From JBFILW01 sp041612005 (lineage in GTDB: Bacteria; Gemmatimonadota; Gemmatimonadetes; Palauibacterales; Palauibacteraceae), in the NCBI GenBank assembly GCA_041612005.1, contig JBFILW010000028.1, positions 1 through 20,032 of the forward strand: a stretch of DNA of 20,032 bases. The letters are read 5' to 3'. Positions within the stretch are counted from its first letter, which is position 1; every line of letters starts with the position of its first letter. The notes under the pieces were generated by a model. That model saw nothing but the letters and a program-made list of their open reading frames with translations. It made no database searches and was not told the origin of the DNA. Shown in pieces: positions 15,444-20,032 of this stretch. A program made the translations under genes and the position numbers.

Positions 15444-16364
15444 ATGCTGTTTCACACGGGCCTTCTGATCATTCTCGCCGCGGTGCTCGTGGCGCTGGCC
15501 GGCATGACGCTCTGGTATGCTCGGGCCTGCCGTCGGGGCCGTGCCGAGATCGAGGCCGCGCGGGAAGAGACTCGTGGCGCCAAGGAAGAGCTCATTGGGG
15601 CCGCGCGGCTGGTATCACTCGGAACTCTTGTCGCAGGCGTCACGCACGAGATCAGCACGCCGCTCGGCGCCATTCGCAGCAACCGCGACATGCTGCGGCG
15701 GGTGGTGGACAAGCTGGAAGCGGTCCTGTCGGACGGCAGGGTCACGGATGACGAGATTCCGCAGGTGGCAAAGCTGGCGGGAGCGATATCCGGCATCGTG
15801 GAAGTCGATGAGTTGGCACTCGAGCGGATCACCGGCCAGGTAAGAACGCTGCGCGCGTTTGGCTGCGGTGAGACCGAGGATCCGCAGGCCTACGACGTCA
15901 ACCAGGCACTGGCGGACGCGTTGACTCTGCTCCGGCACGAGATCAAGAACCGGATCACGATCGAGAGGGACCTCGGCGATATTCCGCGCATCGAATGCCA
16001 TCCGGCTCAGATCAATCAGGTGCTCCTCAATATCCTCCTCAACGCCTGTCAGGCGATTGAGGGCAAGGGTACGATCAGACTCCGAAGCCGTGAAGAGGGC
16101 GGTGAAGTCTCGGTCGCGATTTCGGACTCGGGCCCCGGTATTCAGGAGGAGAAGGTGGAGAGCATCTTCAAGCCGGGCTTCACCACCAAGTCCGAGGGGG
16201 TCGGAATGGGTCTGGGGCTGCCGATCTCCCTCCGCATCGTCGAGGAGCACGGCGGACGGATCGACGTGCAGAGCCAGCCCGGCGAAGGGACGACGTTCGT
16301 GGTGGTGCTGCCCGTTCGGTTCCGCGGCGAGGCAGTCCCGGAGACCGGGCCGGCGGCTGTGTAG
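15444..16364 (+). CDS. Membrane-tethered sensor histidine kinase without sensor domain
   Basis: The 306-residue kinase has one N-terminal transmembrane helix (about 5-27), a charged coiled coil (30-55), then a dimerisation/phosphoacceptor segment with His68 in LVAGVTHEISTPLGAI. The region 85-150 is long and partly acidic. The ATPase domain shows the N box (NQVLLNILLNACQAI, 191-205), G1 (SDSGPGI, 227-233), the F box (KPGFTTK) and G2 (GVGMGLGLPIS, 252-262). It therefore appears catalytically complete. There is no periplasmic loop or PAS domain, so input must come through the membrane helix, the coiled coil or a partner. The nearest candidate partner is the transporter-HEAT-cNMP protein two genes upstream (inference). 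The 'HEISTPL' H-box resembles kinases of the NtrB/DctB-like class more than 'HELRTPL' kinases. The ATG is 3 bp after the stop of the receiver gene. Confidence 0.93.
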   Translation: MLFHTGLLIILAAVLVALAGMTLWYARACRRGRAEIEAAREETRGAKEELIGAARLVSLGTLVAGVTHEISTPLGAIRSNRDMLRRVVDKLEAVLSDGRVTDDEIPQVAKLAGAISGIVEVDELALERITGQVRTLRAFGCGETEDPQAYDVNQALADALTLLRHEIKNRITIERDLGDIPRIECHPAQINQVLLNILLNACQAIEGKGTIRLRSREEGGEVSVAISDSGPGIQEEKVESIFKPGFTTKSEGVGMGLGLPISLRIVEEHGGRIDVQSQPGEGTTFVVVLPVRFRGEAVPETGPAAV

Positions 16365-16735
16365 GACACAGACTTACACGAAAGGCCCGGCCGGGCGCCG
16401 GAACGACCCACCCTGTTGTCCGTCCCGAACCGAAAAACGAACTGTTGTCTATTGTGTGTCTATCATTTAGTTAGACAAATACTTGACAATTCGACCAGCC
16501 GTAGCCAGACTGCGTGAATGAAACATGAACAGCGACTCGAACGACTCCCGCTTCGCTGTCGCGAAGTCCGGAGAACTACGTCGACGCCGGCGCGCCCCGC
16601 TTCAGCGCCCCGCCGGCGGCATCTTTGTAGGTTTATGTGTAACAAGTTGTAAGATTTCGGCCGTTTCGTGCATCTATTACCAAGAGCCGCCGTCATCGCG
16701 CGGCTGCTCGAACCGCGCCAAGGAGCAGAAGCTAG
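16365..16735. other. Intergenic region between the two two-component systems
   Basis: These 371 bp hold no gene I can support. The first 75 bp contain a loop-less CCCGGCCGGG palindrome (16386-16395) but no T-run, so not a recognisable terminator. Bases about 16436-16490 are markedly AT-rich for this genome and carry repeated TGTCTA motifs and a consensus TTGACA. Bases 16623-16657 form a second AT-rich patch with a -10-like TAAGAT (16650-16655) but no good -35. The region ends with AAGGAG (16720-16725), ten bases before the ATG of the PAS kinase. Confidence 0.5.
16445..16512 (+). promoter_or_regulatory. Candidate promoter with repeated operator half-sites
   Basis: A perfect -35 hexamer TTGACA lies at 16483-16488. 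The best -10 at 17 bp is CAGACT (16506-16511), only three of six matches, so this may be an activator-dependent or non-sigma70 promoter. Immediately upstream, TGTCTAT occurs twice in direct orientation (16446-16452 and 16457-16463), 11 bp apart, or one helical turn. An inverted TAGACA follows at 16472-16477, giving a 6-bp-arm inverted repeat around a 9-base centre. This layout suits a dimeric regulator bound just upstream of the -35. It would drive the PAS kinase/NarL-type regulator pair about 225 bp downstream. Confidence 0.35.
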
Positions 16736-18277
16736 ATGGGATGGAAGTTGTCTCGAGCACGTCGGGAGGAAGTGAGCGGCCCCGCGCCGGGAGCGGCGGA
16801 GGCAGATGCCGCGGCGGTGGAGAGCGTCTCCGAAGCGCTGCGCGGCGCCGTTGACTCACAGCGCGATGCCCAGGAAGCGTTCCAGCAGCTCGCCGAGCAT
16901 ATCCACGAGGTGTTCTGGCTCACGGATCTGAGGGACAACAGAGTCGTCTACGCGAGTCCGATGTACGAGACCGTATGGGGCCGAACGGTCGAGGAGCTGT
17001 ATGAGCACCCGCACGACTGGGTCGACGCCATCCACCCGGAGGATCGACCGAGGATCGTGGAGGCTTGGGAGAACGACGCCGTGAACGGGCGCTTTGACGA
17101 AACCTACCGCGTCCGCCGTCCGGACGGGTCCGTCCGCTGGATCCGCGACCGCGGCTTTCCGATCCGCAACGAAGCGGGCGAGGTGTACCGCCTCGCCGGC
17201 CTGGCCGAGGATATCACGGAACGAAAGCGAGTCGAGGAGGCTCTTCGGTTTTCGGGTGAGCAGGTCCGCTCGATCACCCAAAGCGCGCCCGACTACATCA
17301 TGATGCTCGACCGGGAGGCACGGATCGTCTTCGTCAACCGTACCCCACCCAACCTCAAGACCGCTGAAGTGATCGGATCGGCGGTCTACGACTGGGTGCC
17401 CCCGCGGTTTCGGGCCCGCATGCGCGAATGCTTCGAGCGAGTCCTCTCGACCGGCCGACCCGACAACTACGTGAACGAATACGATCTGGATGGTACGACC
17501 CTCACGTTCGAGTCACGCGTGGGGCCGATCATGCGCGACGGCGAGGTCTTCGCGCTGGTCGTGAACAGCCGGGACGTCACCGACCGGCTGCAAATGGAGT
17601 CGGAGGCCCGCGAGTCCACGGAACGGCTGCGGCGATTCACCGACCATCTGCACACGATTCGGGAGGAGGAACGGGCGTTCATTTCACGGGAGATCCACGA
17701 CCAGCTCGGCCAGACGCTCACCGGTTTGCGGCTCGACGTGGCCTGGTTGAAGGACAGACTGTCCCCCGACGACGAGCTCGGCGAGCGCGCCGGGCATGCG
17801 CTGCGCCTCATCGCCGATGCACTCGAGAGTGTGCGCGACCTGACCAAGCGCCTGCGGCCGGCGAGCCTCGACGACCTCGGGCTCGAAGCCGCTGCCGAAG
17901 CGTATCTGGCCGACCTGAGCAAGATGACAGGAATCGAGTGGAGCATCGACGGGCAGGTCGACGGCTACGAGTTGAACCCGCAGTGCGCCACGGCTGCGTA
18001 TCGAATCCTGCAGGAAGCCGCCACCAACATCACCCGCCATGCCAGAGCCGCCCGAGCGCACGCACGGCTCTGGGTGGAAGACGGCGATCTTCGCATGCGT
18101 GTGCACGACGACGGCCTCGGAATCACCGACGATCAGATCGAGAGCCACGACTCGGTCGGCCTGACCGGAATGTATGAGCGCGCCCGCGTCTGCGGTGGAC
18201 TCGTTAGTATCGAACGCCTCGACAGTGGCGGAACAGCCGTGAACCTCAGCATACCACTGGAGCCTTCAGGTGCTTGA
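16736..18277 (+). CDS. Cytosolic PAS-PAS-HisKA_3 sensor histidine kinase (NarX/DesK-type catalytic core)
   Basis: The 513-residue protein has no transmembrane segment. A variable N-terminus (1-45) is followed by PAS domain 1 (about 52-170), with FWLTDLRDNRVVYAS and the PAC-type ending 'RWIRDRGFPIRN...GLAEDITERKR'. PAS domain 2 (about 175-290) has a more divergent pocket and ends 'VVNSRDVTDR'. A coiled coil leads to the HisKA_3 phosphoacceptor His321 in SREIHDQLGQTLTGLRLD. The ATPase domain shows Asn431 (LQEAATNITRHA), DDGLGI (458-463) and SVGLTGMYERA (473-483). The ligand is unknown. PAS domains commonly bind haem, flavin or small molecules, and I see no diagnostic residue. AAGGAG sits ten bases before ATG 16736. 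The stop overlaps the downstream regulator start by 8 bases, so the pair is translationally coupled. Confidence 0.94.
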   Translation: MGWKLSRARREEVSGPAPGAAEADAAAVESVSEALRGAVDSQRDAQEAFQQLAEHIHEVFWLTDLRDNRVVYASPMYETVWGRTVEELYEHPHDWVDAIHPEDRPRIVEAWENDAVNGRFDETYRVRRPDGSVRWIRDRGFPIRNEAGEVYRLAGLAEDITERKRVEEALRFSGEQVRSITQSAPDYIMMLDREARIVFVNRTPPNLKTAEVIGSAVYDWVPPRFRARMRECFERVLSTGRPDNYVNEYDLDGTTLTFESRVGPIMRDGEVFALVVNSRDVTDRLQMESEARESTERLRRFTDHLHTIREEERAFISREIHDQLGQTLTGLRLDVAWLKDRLSPDDELGERAGHALRLIADALESVRDLTKRLRPASLDDLGLEAAAEAYLADLSKMTGIEWSIDGQVDGYELNPQCATAAYRILQEAATNITRHARAARAHARLWVEDGDLRMRVHDDGLGITDDQIESHDSVGLTGMYERARVCGGLVSIERLDSGGTAVNLSIPLEPSGA

Positions 18278-18923
18278 CACAACAACGACCTCGATTCGAC
18301 TGCTGATCGCCGACGACCATACGATCGTACGCGAGGGCCTGAAGCGTATTCTCGCCGAATGCTCGGACATGCAACTGGTCGGGGAGGCGACCGGCGCCGA
18401 TGAGCTGGTCGGTCACCCGGCTCTGGACGTGGTGGACGTATTGCTCCTGGACGTCACGATGCCCGGACCCGGCTTTCTGGAGACGATGCGTCAGCTCCGG
18501 GCCTCGCACCCGGACCTCAAGATCCTGGTCTTGAGCGTGCACCCGGAGGACCATTACGCGGTACGCGCGCTGCGCTTCGGGGCCGTGGGCTACCTGACCA
18601 AGGATCGATCGCCAGAGGAACTCACCGCGGCGATACGGCGCGTGCACGCGGGCGGCCGCTACGTCACCCGCTCGCTGGCGGAGCGACTGGCATTCGAGCT
18701 CGAGCCCGGGGCGGAAAGACCGTCGCACGAGATGCTGTCCGACCGCGAGTACCAGGTCTTCTGCATGTTGGGACGAGCGCTCAGCGTCAAGGACATCGCG
18801 GGAGAGCTGGAGCTGAGCCCCAAGACGATCAGCACCTACAGGACACGCATCCTCCAGAAGATGCAGCTGAGCAACAACGCCGAGCTGATCCGGTACGCGG
18901 TGCAGCACGACCTGGCCGGCTGA
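18270..18923 (+). CDS. NarL/FixJ-family response regulator
   Basis: The 217-residue transcription factor is the partner of the PAS kinase. The receiver domain (about 8-125) has Asp15/Asp16 (LLIADDHTIVREGL), acceptor Asp61 (VLLLDVTMPGPG), Ser89 (LVLSVHP) and Lys111 (GYLTKDRSPEEL). A linker precedes the LuxR-type helix-turn-helix (about 153-215): LSDREYQVFCMLGRALSVKDIA, then the recognition-helix part LSPKTISTYRTRILQKM. The family's usual 'GxSxKEIA' reads ALSVKDIA. The start is GTG 18270, with GGAG seven bases upstream, overlapping the kinase stop (8 bp). Targets are unknown. Autoregulation through the repeats at 16446-16477 is conceivable but not shown. Its stop is only 3 bp from the stop of the convergent rhomboid gene. 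Confidence 0.95.
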   Translation: MLDTTTTSIRLLIADDHTIVREGLKRILAECSDMQLVGEATGADELVGHPALDVVDVLLLDVTMPGPGFLETMRQLRASHPDLKILVLSVHPEDHYAVRALRFGAVGYLTKDRSPEELTAAIRRVHAGGRYVTRSLAERLAFELEPGAERPSHEMLSDREYQVFCMLGRALSVKDIAGELELSPKTISTYRTRILQKMQLSNNAELIRYAVQHDLAG

Positions 18924-18926
18924 GCG

Positions 18927-19703
18927 TCACCCCGGACTGAAACGATCGAGGAAGGCCCGTTCGGAGGCGGAGAGGCTCGACACCCCGGTTGCGTCGATCT
19001 TCTCGAGAATGCGGCTGTACTCCTCGCGGTTCACGGGGTGCAGGTCTTCGGAACGGATCTCGGACCACTTCTTGAGATCCCCGCTTCCCACCGGTCGCGA
19101 GCGTTCCAGCGGAGCCTTGGCCTTCTTCTGAAACCGCCGCGCTGGCGAGCGCCATTCCATCCACCTGAGGTAGAGGTAGCCGCCCAGAAAGCCTCCCAGG
19201 TGTGCAAAGTGGGCCACGCCATCGCCCGCTCCCGTCGCGACCCCCCGAAACCCGCTGGCCAGCGATAGCACGGTGAATCCGATCACCAGCCAGCGGGCCT
19301 CGACAGGCAGGATGCCCCAGATCAGGACCGTGTGACGGGGCCAGTAGCGCGCATACGCCAACAGGACCCCGAACACCGCACCGGATGCGCCCACGATGTA
19401 GGCCTGAGGCGTGAACATGAAGGACAGCGTCGCGCCCATGATGCCGCTGATGAAATACAAAGCGAGAAAATTTCGGCCTCCGAGACGGACTTCGAGGCGG
19501 GGGCCGAAGAAAAAGAGCGCCAGCATGTTGAACAGGAGGTGGATGAAGCCGCCATGCAGGAACATGTACGTGATCGGTGTCCAGGGGCGCACCGGCACCA
19601 GCGCCGGGACCAGCAGCAACTCCCAGGAAAGCCGCGAGCCGGGTGGCGCGAGGATGAACATCGCCACGTTGGCGAAGATGATGCGAGTCACCCATGGAGT
19701 CAT
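18927..19703 (-). CDS. Rhomboid-family intramembrane serine protease
   Basis: The 258-residue inner-membrane protein has about six spans in residues 5-180. The catalytic dyad is visible as Ser107 in GASGAVFG (105-112) and His168 in AHFAHLGGFLGG. The oxyanion/HxxxN motif is HLLFN (His55, Asn59), preceded by YMFLHGG (46-52) in loop 1. The protein should be an active rhomboid that cleaves transmembrane helices; substrates cannot be predicted. A basic, soluble C-terminal tail (about 183-258) ends in a small helical domain, 'EEYSRILEKIDATGVSSLSA...FLDRFSPG', that often follows bacterial rhomboids of this type (family knowledge, function unknown). The ATG at 19703 has no strong Shine-Dalgarno. It is divergent from the M20 peptidase gene (75-bp gap) and nearly abuts the NarL-type regulator at the other end. 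Confidence 0.94.
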   Translation of the reverse strand: MTPWVTRIIFANVAMFILAPPGSRLSWELLLVPALVPVRPWTPITYMFLHGGFIHLLFNMLALFFFGPRLEVRLGGRNFLALYFISGIMGATLSFMFTPQAYIVGASGAVFGVLLAYARYWPRHTVLIWGILPVEARWLVIGFTVLSLASGFRGVATGAGDGVAHFAHLGGFLGGYLYLRWMEWRSPARRFQKKAKAPLERSRPVGSGDLKKWSEIRSEDLHPVNREEYSRILEKIDATGVSSLSASERAFLDRFSPG

Positions 19704-19778
19704 GCCGTCACAGGCTAGGTCGTCATCGGTACCCGCGCTAGCTTTCGAGCCGGAGTCGTGGCCGCGATATTCCGCCCC

Positions 19779-20032
19779 ATGACCACACTGCTGAACGATG
19801 TCGAGCTATTGGACCGTCTCGTCGCCTTCGACTCGACGAGCCGGAACAGCAACCTCCCGATCGCGGACTTTATCTGCGACTACCTGGATGGGCCCGGCGT
19901 CCGGGTCGAACGCGTCCTCTCGGCCGACGAGACCAAGGCCAATCTCTGCATCACATTCGGCCGGGCACTCGACCGCGACGGCGCGGATACCCGGCCCGGC
20001 CTCGTGTTGTCCGGCCACATGGACGTGGTGCC
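19779..20032 (+). CDS. argE: M20-family peptidase, acetylornithine deacetylase type, 3'-truncated by window edge
   Basis: An open frame runs from ATG 19779 to the window end with 84 complete codons and no stop. The N-terminus 'LLDRLVAFDSTSRNSNLPIA' (residues 10-29) and VLSADETKANLCITFG (50-65) are characteristic of ArgE/M20 acetylornithine deacetylases. They are followed by the metal-site segment LVLSGHMDVVP, whose His would bind the first zinc. ArgE hydrolyses N-acetylornithine to ornithine in arginine synthesis. Related M20 enzymes (succinyl-diaminopimelate desuccinylase, carboxypeptidases) cannot be fully excluded from the N-terminal quarter alone. No Shine-Dalgarno precedes the start. A -10-like GATATT (19766-19771) ends 7 bases before the ATG, so the mRNA could be leaderless. 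Codon use resembles its neighbours. Confidence 0.8.
   Translation, partial: MTTLLNDVELLDRLVAFDSTSRNSNLPIADFICDYLDGPGVRVERVLSADETKANLCITFGRALDRDGADTRPGLVLSGHMDVV

Noticed and set aside
16384..16400. GC-rich palindrome after the first kinase gene as a terminator
   Set aside because: CCCGGCCGGG has no loop of its own and no T-run follows, so an intrinsic terminator is not supported.
16525..16854. Possible 109-residue gene in the AT-rich intergenic region and overlapping the PAS kinase start
   Set aside because: The composition is Arg/Ser-rich and low in conserved pattern, it has no ribosome-binding site, and it overlaps the well-supported kinase start by more than 100 bp. It is most likely a chance frame.
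1..20032. Signs of mobile elements, phage, defence systems or CRISPR arrays
   Set aside because: No transposase, integrase, nuclease or repeat-spacer pattern was seen. Gene density and codon style are uniform apart from two short AT-rich intergenic patches.

Overview
The window comes from a GC-rich bacterium that appears free-living, aerobic and heterotrophic. It encodes a glyoxylate shunt, histidine catabolism, c-di-GMP turnover, two two-component systems and a rhomboid protease, with very short gaps and frequent GTG/TTG starts. The gene style, especially the ATP/ADP-translocase-like protein fused to HEAT repeats and a cNMP-type domain, resembles Gemmatimonadota or a neighbouring phylum. That placement is inference, because no 16S or other marker gene is present. 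I saw no rRNA, tRNA, CRISPR array, insertion sequence, phage gene or integration site.

Layout: (1) 1-885, the nearly complete end of an EamA/DMT transporter, convergent with (2) aceB-aceA on the minus strand (3770-914), the two glyoxylate-shunt enzymes. (3) A 345-bp divergent intergenic region separates aceB from an RDD-family membrane protein with a large soluble insert (4116-5267), followed by a REC-like/GGDEF/EAL protein (5359-7110). (4) A tight histidine-utilization cluster hutH-hutI-hutU (7244-11757) converts histidine to formiminoglutamate. The enzymes for the last step (hutG or hutF) are not in the window. (5) Starting on the base after the hutU stop is a 1042-residue fusion of a nucleotide-translocase/MFS-like membrane domain, a HEAT-repeat region and a C-terminal cNMP-binding-type domain (11758-14886). 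It is followed 56 bp later by a stand-alone receiver and a membrane-tethered histidine kinase (14943-16364). (6) A 371-bp intergenic stretch holds an AT-rich block with a consensus -35 and repeated TGTCTA half-sites. It precedes a cytosolic PAS-PAS-HisKA_3 kinase and its NarL-type regulator (16736-18923). (7) A convergent rhomboid protease (19703-18927) and the start of an M20 peptidase of the acetylornithine deacetylase type (19779 to the window end) close the segment.

Most of the window is recognisable metabolism and signalling. The most unusual part is the transporter-HEAT-cNMP fusion with its adjacent RR/HK pair, which looks like a membrane transporter turned into, or coupled to, a signalling device. 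Its cNMP pocket lacks the usual Glu and Arg. Two enzymes also show substitutions at key positions: HutH (Cys84 and Asp425 where His and Glu are expected) and the EAL domain (LKVG instead of LKxD).
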